The position numbers were made by a program, and so were the translations under genes. The notes beneath the pieces were generated by a model that saw nothing but the letters and a program-made list of their open reading frames with translations, searched no databases and was not told the origin of the DNA. 64,000 nucleotides of DNA from CBDANW01 sp965197825 (GTDB taxonomy: Bacteria > Acidobacteriota > Vicinamibacteria > Marinacidobacterales > DATDRI01): NCBI GenBank assembly GCA_965197825.1, contig CBDANW010000002.1:992001-1056000 (forward strand), in the 5' to 3' direction. The number at the start of each line of letters is the position of its first letter. Position 1 is the first letter of the stretch. This document shows, piece after piece, positions 24,346-31,905 of the stretch.

Positions 24346-25795
24346 ATCCCGAATGCTGCTACGCGCCCTCCTCGCCGTTAATGTCCCGGAGCTCCCTGGC
24401 ATTGAAGACCGGCTGGAACGTCTGCTAAGGAAAAAGGGGTTCCAGCCGGATCGCATCCGCGGTCAGGAAGCTTTGTGGGAACCCTTGTCGCGGGAGGATC
24501 ACGACCTGGTCCTGGTAGACACTTCGAGTGCTGCCGATCTCATGGAATCCATACGGCAGCTCCCCTCGCCTCCGGCCGTGGTCGCACTGACACAAAAAGA
24601 AGATCCGGAGGAGCGAGCGGAGCTTCTCTCCACGGGCTGCCGCGCCGTCCTGTGGCTGGGGCTCGCCGAACGCACGTTGGGCGAGACACTCTTCGCGCTT
24701 GCCAACCACCGAAGCGAGGAGCTCCTCACGCACCTAGGAGCCCAGCGGCGACAGAAACGCTCGAAGCTGAGCGACTTCGTCTCCGCCAGCCCCTCCATGA
24801 TTCGTCTGGTCGACCTGGCGGAACGAGTGGCGCGTAGTGACAGCGCTCTTCTGATCTTGGGCGAGACCGGGGTCGGAAAAGAGAGACTGGCCCGCTCCAT
24901 CCACTTCGAGAGTGACCGCTCGCGTGGTCCCTTCATTCCCGTCAACTGTGGCGCGCTTCCGGAAGGCCTGCTGGAAAGCGAGCTCTTCGGTCACGAACAA
25001 GGTGCCTTCACCGGCGCGACCCGAGCGCGGCGAGGATATTTCCAGCTCGCTCAGGGCGGCACGATCTTTCTCGACGAGATCGGCGAGATGCCGCTCCACC
25101 TTCAGGTGAAACTCCTCCGCGCACTCGAGGGACGAGAGATCCAACGACTGGGCGGTGAGCACCCCATCGAGATCGACCTCAGGGTCATGGCGGCTACCAA
25201 CCGCGAGCTCAAGACCGAGATGGAAGCGCAAGCCTTCCGCGCCGATCTTTACTATCGACTCGCCGTCATCACGCTGACCATCCCGTCGCTACGAGAAAGG
25301 CGAGAAGACGTGCCCGAGCTGGCTCAAAACTTCCTACGCAACTTGCGCCGGCAGCTTGGAGGCAAGGCCACTCGCTTTCACCCCGCCGCCTTGCGGGCGC
25401 TCGTTCAGTATGACTGGCCGGGAAACGTGAGAGAGCTCATCAACGTCATCGAGCGTGCCATCTTGGTCGCGCCGGAGGCAGAGATCGGCCCCTCCGACCT
25501 CCGTCTGGAGGGGCTCGACGTCTCGGCAGACAATGAAGACCGGGTATCGCGACCGACGGACGCGGCGCAACCGAGCGGAAAGTCTGAAGGATGGGCTGGA
25601 ATGTCCTTGAAGACGGCTCGCGAACAATGGACCGCCGCTTTCGAGCGGAGCTACTTGGCCCGGCTTCTCGAAGCGACGGGCGGGCGAATCAGCGAGACGG
25701 CAAAGCGTGCCGGCGTCAACGAGCGGACGCTCTATAGCTTGATGCGACGCCACAGCCTCCGCAAGGAAGACTTCAAAGAAGGAAGCTTCCGGTGA
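24029..25795 (+). CDS. Chimeric frame: M50 protease fragment fused to a sigma-54-dependent activator
   Basis: Residues 1-105 of this 588-residue frame are the end of the protease remnant (HELAH at 98-102). From about residue 110 the sequence is a NtrC-type enhancer-binding protein. A degenerate receiver-like domain comes first (GIEDRLERLLRKKGFQPDRI, HDLVLVDTSSAADLMESIRQ). The AAA+ domain follows, with Walker A GETGVGKE, the sigma-54 contact loop EQGAFTGA, Walker B GGTIFLDEIGEM and sensor/arginine regions (MAATNRELK, RADLYYRLAV). The C-terminal Fis-type helix-turn-helix is GGRISETAKRAGVNERTLYS LMRR. The junction implies a deletion that removed the protease 3' end and the regulator's own start. 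An internal start near MLLRALLAVNVPE could still give a regulator of about 480 residues. Confidence 0.8.
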   Translation: MGDHFAPPSAGRQGSWWSRILFLKVPLVHPERLLSWLYPKVRWCLTPAFVGLMVVTIVMAVGVAVVNREGLVFGLRTIFSIESFLLIYVTLSVVTALHELAHGVTLSRMLLRALLAVNVPELPGIEDRLERLLRKKGFQPDRIRGQEALWEPLSREDHDLVLVDTSSAADLMESIRQLPSPPAVVALTQKEDPEERAELLSTGCRAVLWLGLAERTLGETLFALANHRSEELLTHLGAQRRQKRSKLSDFVSASPSMIRLVDLAERVARSDSALLILGETGVGKERLARSIHFESDRSRGPFIPVNCGALPEGLLESELFGHEQGAFTGATRARRGYFQLAQGGTIFLDEIGEMPLHLQVKLLRALEGREIQRLGGEHPIEIDLRVMAATNRELKTEMEAQAFRADLYYRLAVITLTIPSLRERREDVPELAQNFLRNLRRQLGGKATRFHPAALRALVQYDWPGNVRELINVIERAILVAPEAEIGPSDLRLEGLDVSADNEDRVSRPTDAAQPSGKSEGWAGMSLKTAREQWTAAFERSYLARLLEATGGRISETAKRAGVNERTLYSLMRRHSLRKEDFKEGSFR

Positions 25796-25849
25796 GACAC
25801 TAGACCTACCAACCTAGGCTCGTATCTTTCGTCAAAGTTCCCTTAGGCT

Positions 25850-25884
25850 TTGACAGGCTTGTGCAAAGTGGTCACAATGACCAC
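25850..25884 (+). promoter_or_regulatory. Promoter and palindromic operator of the toxin-antitoxin operon
   Basis: A consensus -35 TTGACA lies at 25850-25855, a 17-bp spacer follows, then CACAAT (25873-25878) as a 4/6 -10. A perfect 7-bp inverted repeat GTGGTCA/TGACCAC with 3-bp spacer (25868-25884) overlaps the -10 and ends on the base before the ATG at 25885. This is the arrangement expected for antitoxin autorepression. The predicted transcription start falls at or next to the ATG, which would make the mRNA leaderless. Confidence 0.6.
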
Positions 25885-26184
25885 ATGGCTAAACGACGCC
25901 CCAAAAAGGTGGGGGCGAGAGAGCTCAAGACGCGGCTCGGGACGTACCTGCGCGAAGTCAGGGAAGGCGCCACCATCCTGGTAACGGAACGCGGCCAGCC
26001 CGTCGCGGAGCTCCGCCCCCTGGGAAAGGCACCCCGGACAGAGAAAGGCTGCCTAGACGAGCTCGTTACTCAGGGAGCGCTGACCCGGGCGTCAAGCAAA
26101 GGCCTTCCGCGTTTCGCTCCCCTCCGCGCCGCCGGGCAGCCCGTGTCTCAAACGATCATCGACGATCGAGAGGAACGTTTTTGA
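25885..26184 (+). CDS. Antitoxin, Phd/YefM (VapB-type)
   Basis: The 99-residue antitoxin has the Phd/YefM DNA-binding N-terminus: KKVGARELKTRLGTYLREVR followed by EGATILVTERGQPVAELRPL. The C-terminal tail (about residues 50-99) is the usual toxin-binding, poorly conserved part. It binds and neutralises the PIN toxin encoded 4 bp overlapping downstream (stop TGA overlaps the TTG start of the toxin), and probably represses the operon through the palindrome immediately upstream. A GTG at 25861 gives a longer frame, but that start would lie inside the promoter. Confidence 0.85.
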   Translation: MAKRRPKKVGARELKTRLGTYLREVREGATILVTERGQPVAELRPLGKAPRTEKGCLDELVTQGALTRASSKGLPRFAPLRAAGQPVSQTIIDDREERF

Positions 26185-26657
26185 TTGGTTACTTCGACGC
26201 GAGTGCGCTCGTGAAGCGCTATGTCGCCGAGTCCGGAAGCGACACCGTACGTAACTTGCTCCGCGAAAGTCTAGCCTGCAGCAGCCGGCTTTCCGAGGTC
26301 GAGATCACGTCCGCCCTAGCGCGCCGCGCCCGCGACGGATCCATATCCGCAAAGGACCGAGACCGCGCACTTTCCACGCTCGTCAGAGACTTGGATGCAA
26401 TCTATGTTGTCGAACTATCAGCAGAAATCGCGACGCTCGCCCGCCGGTTGCTCCTTCGGCATCGCCTCCGGGCAAGTGACGCAATCCAGCTTGCCTCCTG
26501 CGTCTTCGTCCAAGAAAGCACGGGTACCCCAGTGACTTTTGTGGCTTTTGACGAGGGACTTAACCGGGCGGCCGCCAGAGTTGGTTTGAGTGTCTCGCCA
26601 ACGGTTGATTCAAAGAGGAGAGGCGGAGGCGCACTGCGGGTGCAGTGCGCCCCCTAG
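26181..26657 (+). CDS. PIN-domain toxin, VapC-like
   Basis: The 158-residue PIN ribonuclease has an N-terminal strand with the first catalytic Asp in YFDASALVKRYV, the conserved Glu in SSRLSEVEITSALARRA, and further acids in LRASDAIQLASCV and VTFVAFDEGLNRAA. These four acidic positions bind metal in VapC toxins, which cleave tRNA or rRNA. It starts at TTG overlapping the antitoxin stop. The last 18 residues (after VGLSVSP) are unusual: they are encoded by a GC-rich palindrome that doubles as a likely terminator, so the ancestral stop may have been lost or overrun. Confidence 0.85.
   Translation: MIGYFDASALVKRYVAESGSDTVRNLLRESLACSSRLSEVEITSALARRARDGSISAKDRDRALSTLVRDLDAIYVVELSAEIATLARRLLLRHRLRASDAIQLASCVFVQESTGTPVTFVAFDEGLNRAAARVGLSVSPTVDSKRRGGGALRVQCAP
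26628..26651. terminator. Perfect 10-bp hairpin between convergent genes
   Basis: GGCGCACTGC (26628-26637) and GCAGTGCGCC (26642-26651) enclose GGGT. It overlaps the last codons of the toxin gene and lies 17 bp beyond the stop of the convergent porin-like gene at 26668, so it could serve both strands. No T-run. Confidence 0.5.
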
Positions 26658-26667
26658 GAGACAGGCG

Positions 26668-27552
26668 CTAGAAGGCTAGACTAAGGGTGACTCCGCCCCA
26701 GAATGTATCCGCTGAGTCGGAAGGATTGCCTGCCGTACCGTCGAGAACATCTCGGGGATCCAGATACTGGTGATCGCGGAACCCCCCGAGGAGAGCGCTG
26801 TAAGAAAAAAAGGCGCTCGCCGACCACTCGTCGTTCAAAGCTATCGGCACACCCACCGTCAGGTTGAAATCGTGAAAGCCCGATTCGGAAGCGCCATAGT
26901 AGTACTCGCCGAAACCGCTGTTCGCCAGGGATATCCAAGCCGAGATGTCGAGTCCAGAAACCCTCTCGTTATCGAACGGGACAGAATGTCCGGCGGCGAG
27001 CAGGAAGTAGAAACCCGTGCTTCCTCCGTCCTTCCCGGTTTCATTGATGTCAATGTAGACCGTTCCCGAGGGGGCCAGCATGACGTTGTCGAACGTCATG
27101 CCCGCGTACAGCTCGGTGGTCGAGGGCAGTGACGCGGATCGCTCGGGAAAGGTGTAGAAGATGAGTCCCCCATCGATGGATACCGACTCGAGAGAGTGGG
27201 AGTACGAGAACGTATAGTCGATCTCGGAGAACTTACCCTTCAACCCGCCTGCCCCGTCCGGGGCATCTGGATTTTCGGGAATGGGTAGCGCATCGCCTTC
27301 GTTGACGGCGGCGAGATCCATCGACCCCCAGGCATTGAAGGAGAAACCGCCGATCCCCACCGTCGCGGCCGGCTGAAGACTCCAATCGTTGGTTAACATC
27401 TGGCCTCGCCAGATGTACTTACTCACAAATGCAGCGTCGCCACCGAACGAGTATATGGAGTCCTGCGCCAGAGCCGCGGGGGCGATACTCAGGGAACCCA
27501 GGATCAATGAAGAACTCATTAGGTATAACCTTAACTTCTTGAACATAGACAC
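26668..27552 (-). CDS. TorF/Gcw_chp-like outer-membrane beta-barrel protein
   Basis: The 294-residue protein has a signal peptide (LYLMSSSLILGSLSIAPAAL, cleaved near ALA-QDS) followed by alternating aromatic beta-strands and a C-terminal Phe (FWGGVTLSLAF). The start GGDAAFVSKYIWRGQMLTND resembles the TorF-family putative porins (Gcw_chp), which often sit beside ammonium transporter genes. Here it lies downstream of amtB-glnK-glnA on the same strand after a 240-bp gap, so a role in outer-membrane passage of nitrogen compounds is inferred. The ribosome-binding site GAGGAG precedes the GTG at 27552; the ATG at 27546 is an alternative start. Confidence 0.6.
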   Translation of the reverse strand: MSMFKKLRLYLMSSSLILGSLSIAPAALAQDSIYSFGGDAAFVSKYIWRGQMLTNDWSLQPAATVGIGGFSFNAWGSMDLAAVNEGDALPIPENPDAPDGAGGLKGKFSEIDYTFSYSHSLESVSIDGGLIFYTFPERSASLPSTTELYAGMTFDNVMLAPSGTVYIDINETGKDGGSTGFYFLLAAGHSVPFDNERVSGLDISAWISLANSGFGEYYYGASESGFHDFNLTVGVPIALNDEWSASAFFSYSALLGGFRDHQYLDPRDVLDGTAGNPSDSADTFWGGVTLSLAF

Positions 27553-27792
27553 ATTTCTCCTCTCGATTCACAGTTCAAACAAACCTACTGTGCTAAACGA
27601 AGGCGCAGGGCGTGCCGCAGATGCGTTTCGGGTACAGCTCCGCTGTTGAGCTCCGCACAAGACCAACCGAGCCCGGACCGGTCTCGAACAGATACGGAAC
27701 AGCAGCACGGCCTCCGCCGCCAGGGTACCGACTAATGCTGTCGGCGTTGTTGTTGTTGTGTCATATCAAACTCCCAAGCAACGGACTGTTGT

Positions 27793-29208
27793 TTAGATGT
27801 CGTAGTAAAGCGCGAACTCGGCCGGATGCGGACGCAGGCGAACATAGTCGATTTCCCGGTCTCGCTTGTAGTCCAGCCACATGTGTATCAGGTCCTTAGT
27901 GAAAACGTCGCCACGGAGCAAGAACTCGTGATCGGCTTCGAGGGCCTCCATGGCTTCGCCGAGGGACCCGGGCGTGGATCCAACCTTGGCCAGGTCTTCA
28001 GGGCTCATCTCATAGAGGTCGTGGTCCACGGGCGCCGGCGGCTCAATTTTCTCCATCACCCCGTCCAGCCCGGCCATGAGAATGCCGGTCAGGGCCAGAT
28101 ACGGATTGCAGGACGGATCCGGACACCGAAACTCGACCCGCTTCTGGTTTGCGGCCTCGGAATACATCGGGATGCGAACCGCCGCGCTGCGGTTTCTCTG
28201 GGAGTGAACCAGGTTGACGGGTGCCTCGAACCCCGGAACCAACCGCCGGTAGGAATTCGTCGTCGGTGCGCACAGGCCAAGTAGCGCGCGTGCGTGCTTC
28301 AAAACGCCACCAATGAAATGAAGTCCGGTGCCGCTCATCAGCGCGTAGCCCTTCTTGTCGAAGAAGAGGTTCTTGCCTTCCTTCCACAGACTGGTGTGCA
28401 CGTGCATACCGGAGCCGTTGTCCTGAAAGAGCGGCTTGGGCATGAAGGTGACGGTCTTGCCCGCCGCAGCGGCGACGTTCTTGGTGACGTACTTGTACTT
28501 CAGTATCCAGTCGGACATTTCAACCAGCGTGTTGTACTTCATGTCGATCTCGGCCTGGCCGGCGGTACCCACTTCATGGTGATGGATCTCGGCATTGACG
28601 CCGATTTCCCGCATCGTGCTGATCATCTTGCTGCGCAGATTCTGATAGCTGTCGGAGGGAGGCACCGGGAAGTAGCCCTCCTTGTATCTCGGCTTGTGCC
28701 CCAGATTCGGAGACTCTTCCTTGCCGGAGTTCCACTGACCTTCGACCGAGTCGACGGCATAGAAGCCCTGGTTCGGCGTCTGGTCGTAGCGGACGTCGTC
28801 GAAGATGTAGAACTCCAGTTCCGGGCCGAAATACGCGGTGTCGGCGATTCCCGACTCCTTGAGGTACCGCTCCGCCTTCTGGGCCACGTGGCGAGGATCT
28901 CGGGTGTACATCTTCTGGGAGACTGGATCCTTCACGTTGCAAATCATGCTAATCGTCGGCTCGTCGCAGAACGGATCCAGGAAAGCGGACGCGGCATCCG
29001 GTATGAGGAGCATGTCGCTTTCCTCGATGTGCTGGAACCCGCGAATCGAAGAACCGTCGAAGCCGATGCCTTCTTCGAAGACTTCGTCTCCGAAAGCCTC
29101 GACCGCCACCGAGAAGTGCTGCCAGGTACCTGGCAAGTCGATGAACTTGAGATCAACGAATCGTGCATTAGTGTCCTTAACCAATTTCCTGAAATCTTGA
29201 GCGGTCAC
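27793..29208 (-). CDS. glnA: Glutamine synthetase type I
   Basis: The 471-residue enzyme makes glutamine from glutamate, ammonia and ATP. Family signatures are FEEGIGFDGSSIRGFQHIEE, YFGPELEFYIFD (metal-binding Glu), AEIHHHEVGTAGQAEID, the ATP-binding KPLFQDNGSGMHVHTSLWKE, NSYRRLVPGFEAPVNLVHSQ and RNRSAAVRIP. DHDLYEMSPEDL holds the Tyr that is adenylylated in GSI-beta enzymes, so control by a GlnE-type adenylyltransferase is likely. It is 13 bp downstream of glnK in the amtB-glnK-glnA operon. Length is normal and the frame intact. Confidence 0.97.
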   Translation of the reverse strand: MTAQDFRKLVKDTNARFVDLKFIDLPGTWQHFSVAVEAFGDEVFEEGIGFDGSSIRGFQHIEESDMLLIPDAASAFLDPFCDEPTISMICNVKDPVSQKMYTRDPRHVAQKAERYLKESGIADTAYFGPELEFYIFDDVRYDQTPNQGFYAVDSVEGQWNSGKEESPNLGHKPRYKEGYFPVPPSDSYQNLRSKMISTMREIGVNAEIHHHEVGTAGQAEIDMKYNTLVEMSDWILKYKYVTKNVAAAAGKTVTFMPKPLFQDNGSGMHVHTSLWKEGKNLFFDKKGYALMSGTGLHFIGGVLKHARALLGLCAPTTNSYRRLVPGFEAPVNLVHSQRNRSAAVRIPMYSEAANQKRVEFRCPDPSCNPYLALTGILMAGLDGVMEKIEPPAPVDHDLYEMSPEDLAKVGSTPGSLGEAMEALEADHEFLLRGDVFTKDLIHMWLDYKRDREIDYVRLRPHPAEFALYYDI

Positions 29209-29221
29209 CGTGTCTTCCTCC

Positions 29222-29566
29222 CTATCCTATGGCCTCTGATCCCCGTTCACCCGTACGAATTCTGATGCACTCCTCGAGACTCAAGACCAGGATCTTTCCG
29301 TCACCGATGTTGTTGGTACGCGCCCCATTGACGATCGCGTCCACCGTTGCGTCGACGAAGTCGTCGTTGACGGCTATCTCCATGCGTACTTTCTTGAGAA
29401 GCTGGATCTCGTGGCGTACTCCCCGATAGGTTTCGCTGTAGCCCGCCTGTTGCCCGGCTCCCAATGAATTGCTGACCGTCATTTTGAAAACCTTCGCGTC
29501 GAAGAGAGCCTTTTTTACTGCCGGCAACCGATCGGGCTGGATCATGGCTATGATGAGTTTCATCAA
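29222..29566 (-). CDS. glnK: PII nitrogen regulatory protein
   Basis: The 114-residue trimeric signal protein senses 2-oxoglutarate and ATP/ADP and controls AmtB and glutamine synthetase. MMKLIIAMIQPDRLPAVKKA starts the ferredoxin-like fold. The T-loop region (AGYSETYRGVRHEIQLLKKV) has a Tyr in TYRGV at the uridylylation position. Near the C-terminus, the usual GDGKIFV-type motif appears as NIGDGKILVLSLEECIRIRTGERG. It is encoded 2 bp after amtB, the classic coupling of GlnK to the ammonium channel it blocks. Confidence 0.95.
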   Translation of the reverse strand: MMKLIIAMIQPDRLPAVKKALFDAKVFKMTVSNSLGAGQQAGYSETYRGVRHEIQLLKKVRMEIAVNDDFVDATVDAIVNGARTNNIGDGKILVLSLEECIRIRTGERGSEAIG

Positions 29567-29568
29567 AC

Positions 29569-30993
29569 TTACTCCGTAGTGAAGATCTGAAAACCGCTAT
29601 AGGATTCCATACCGTGCTCACCGATGTCTAGTCCTCTGAGCTCTTCCGTGACCGACACCCGCAGCCCGATAACCGCCTGAATCAACTTGAATACCAGGCC
29701 CATCGAGACAAGGATGAATATCGTGACGCTGAACGTCCCCAGGATCTGGATACCTAGCAAGCCAAACCCCCCGCCGAAGAACAGGCCGTTCGACGAAACG
29801 CCGAGGCTCTCAAGGCCGAAAAAACCCACGGCAATGGTGCCCCAGTTGCCGCACATGCCGTGAACGGCGATCGCTCCAACCGGATCATCGATCTGGAGCT
29901 TGTCCAGGAGAACAACGCCGAACACGACCACGACGCCGCCGACCGCTCCGATCAAGATGGCAGACACCGGGTCGACCCAGGCGCAGGGAGCGGTAATCGA
30001 GACCAGCCCGCCCAAGGCCCCGTTCATGGCAAACGAGAAGTCGGGCTTGCCGAATTTCATCCACGCCACAAAGGTGGCGACGATGGCGCCGGCGGCGGCG
30101 GCCAGGTTCGTGTTGGCCGCGACCCGGGCGATGAGCTCGCCGTCACCCACACCCAGCGTCGAGCCGGGGTTGAATCCGAACCAGCCGAACCAGAGGAGGA
30201 AAACACCTAGGGACGCCAGAGGGATGGAGTGGCCGGCGATCGCCTTGGGCGTACCGTCCGGCGCGTACTTTCCGGTTCGGGGACCGAGGACGATGGTGCC
30301 GATCATAGCCGCGTAACCACCCACGGCGTGAACGACGGTCGAGCCGGCGAAGTCGTAAAAGCCCATCTCCGCGAGCCAGCCGCCACCCCAGACCCAGTGT
30401 CCGACGATCGGATAAATAAAGGAAGAGATGATGAAGGAGTAGACCAGATAGGCCGGAAACTTCATCCGCTCCGCCATGCCGCCCGCGACGATGGTCGCCG
30501 CCGCGCCACAAAACGCGGCCTGAAACAACCAGAACGCGTACAGGGGAACGTCCGCGCCGGACTCGGCGCCGAAGAGCGCCCAGCCCTCGGTCCCGAACAA
30601 GGAATTGCCCGCCCCGAACATGATGGCGTAGCCGAATATGAAGAACCCGAGCGACGCCATGCAGAAGTCCAGGAAGTTCTTCATCAGGATGTTGCAGACG
30701 TTCTTGGCACGGATGAACCCGGCTTCCACCATGCCGAACCCTGCCTGCATGAGGAACACCAAGAAGGCCGTCACCAAGACCCAAACGGTGTCCAGCCCCA
30801 CGATGACCGCCGCGAGGTCTCCGTCTTGCGCGAAGAGCGCTGAAGGGGCGGTCAGGCTCACCAGGCCCACCAGCAACGCCACCGGCACTCTGAAGGAGAG
30901 CCGGGGCATCCAAGATGCTCCTGAGATACTGGCCGTCTTAGACCGGCCTTCAAAACCCAGCAACGAGAACATTTTCGCAATTTTTGCTCGCAT
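29569..30993 (-). CDS. amtB: Ammonium transporter
   Basis: The 474-residue Amt/Rh channel has eleven membrane helices and an N-terminal signal-like helix (VPVALLVGLVSLTAPSALFA). The twin-His pore is visible in STVVHAVGGYAAM and IAVHGMCGNWGT, and the family segment FLMQAGFGMVEAGFIRAKN near the start. Start chosen at the ATG at 30993, which has AGAGAAGG just upstream; an in-frame ATG at 31035 would add 14 polar residues (MEMKPSSNNNKEKV). It is first gene of the amtB-glnK-glnA operon, with a near-consensus promoter at 31062-31090. Confidence 0.95.
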   Translation of the reverse strand: MRAKIAKMFSLLGFEGRSKTASISGASWMPRLSFRVPVALLVGLVSLTAPSALFAQDGDLAAVIVGLDTVWVLVTAFLVFLMQAGFGMVEAGFIRAKNVCNILMKNFLDFCMASLGFFIFGYAIMFGAGNSLFGTEGWALFGAESGADVPLYAFWLFQAAFCGAAATIVAGGMAERMKFPAYLVYSFIISSFIYPIVGHWVWGGGWLAEMGFYDFAGSTVVHAVGGYAAMIGTIVLGPRTGKYAPDGTPKAIAGHSIPLASLGVFLLWFGWFGFNPGSTLGVGDGELIARVAANTNLAAAAGAIVATFVAWMKFGKPDFSFAMNGALGGLVSITAPCAWVDPVSAILIGAVGGVVVVFGVVLLDKLQIDDPVGAIAVHGMCGNWGTIAVGFFGLESLGVSSNGLFFGGGFGLLGIQILGTFSVTIFILVSMGLVFKLIQAVIGLRVSVTEELRGLDIGEHGMESYSGFQIFTTE

Positions 30994-31061
30994 AACCTTC
31001 TCTTTGTTGTTGTTAGAGCTTGGTTTCATTTCCATTTCTCACCGTGGATCTCACGAGCGCG

Positions 31062-31090
31062 AATATACAGATCCCAGATTCTATTGTCAA
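31062..31090 (-). promoter_or_regulatory. Sigma-70 promoter of the amtB-glnK-glnA operon
   Basis: On the minus strand TTGACA (31090-31085) and TATATT (31067-31062) are separated by exactly 17 bp; only one base departs from consensus. The start of transcription would fall near 31055, about 60 bp before the ATG at 30993. No obvious sigma-54 (GG-N10-GC) promoter was seen. The surrounding 31091-31346 is AT-rich compared with the rest of the window, and nothing else is recognised in it. Confidence 0.7.
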
Positions 31091-31346
31091 CAGAAAATTG
31101 CCATTTCTGCATTATTTTAGGATCACATTTGCAATATATCCAATATTTATGCAAATTGACCTCAGAATCTTACTAGATCTGCACATATCGAATGTCATGG
31201 AGACACGAAGAGTTGTATACGGAGTGAGTACTAAAAAGGTCCAAATAGAGAAAGTCGGAGACTGGGGACGCATTCGGGCTGCACCCCAGTCTGCTGGGGC
31301 CCTTTGCCTTGACATCCTCCCCGCTTCCGGATTACAACAATGTGAC

Positions 31347-31796
31347 TTGCACAGCGCTCGCTCGCTCCTCGTCGTCATCGTCTTCTCGACGCTGGCAGCC
31401 GCCGGTTGCGGCATCGATCTCATCGATACCGTCCAGGGCGTGTTCGAAGACGACCCCCAGGCCGATCTGCGACTAAGGTTGCCAGAGGGGATCGCTCTCA
31501 CTTGCACGGCCGGACCCTCGGTGGTGGTCACGGTCGAGAATCGCGGCGATGCCGACGCGCCCCAGACCATTACGACCGTCGTTTTCGTTCCTGGAGGCTC
31601 GGTCGACTTGCAAACGGCTGGATTAGGACAGGCAGATTCGATTCAGGTCGGCCCGGTCGCCGTTCCGAGCGCATGCTTCGTCCCGGACTGCCGCTTCACC
31701 GTCCTGGCGGACGCAAGTTTTCAGGTGGATGAAACGGACGAGAGTAACAATCGCCTGGACGGAAATTGTCCGGCTAGCGCAGCGCCCGCCCAGTAA
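31347..31796 (+). CDS. Putative lipoprotein with CARDB-like domain
   Basis: The protein begins LHSARSLLVVIVFSTLAAAG then C: a signal peptide with lipobox LAAAGC, so it is predicted to be anchored in a membrane by lipid. The remaining 120 residues have a CARDB/APHP-like beta-sandwich pattern: LTCTAGPSVVVTVENRGDAD, TVVFVPGGSV, and a C-terminal VLADASFQVDETDESNNRLD that matches the usual DxxxxVxExxExNN end. Several Cys (TCTAG, SACFVPDCRF, GNCP) suggest disulfides. Start at TTG 31347 is chosen because it fits the signal peptide; the frame is open far upstream without a plausible start. Confidence 0.6.
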   Translation: MHSARSLLVVIVFSTLAAAGCGIDLIDTVQGVFEDDPQADLRLRLPEGIALTCTAGPSVVVTVENRGDADAPQTITTVVFVPGGSVDLQTAGLGQADSIQVGPVAVPSACFVPDCRFTVLADASFQVDETDESNNRLDGNCPASAAPAQ

Positions 31797-31905
31797 AACC
31801 GCGCTTCCTCAGTTGACGTGGCCCAAGCTGCGAAGCCGCTCGACACACCTGATCCTCCGCGGGCTGTTGCTTTTTCTCTTGGCAGGACAATAATATCCAG
31901 TCGCT

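Noticed and set aside
28294..29265. 323-codon open frame on the plus strand
   Set aside because: Antisense shadow of glnA, with no family resemblance.
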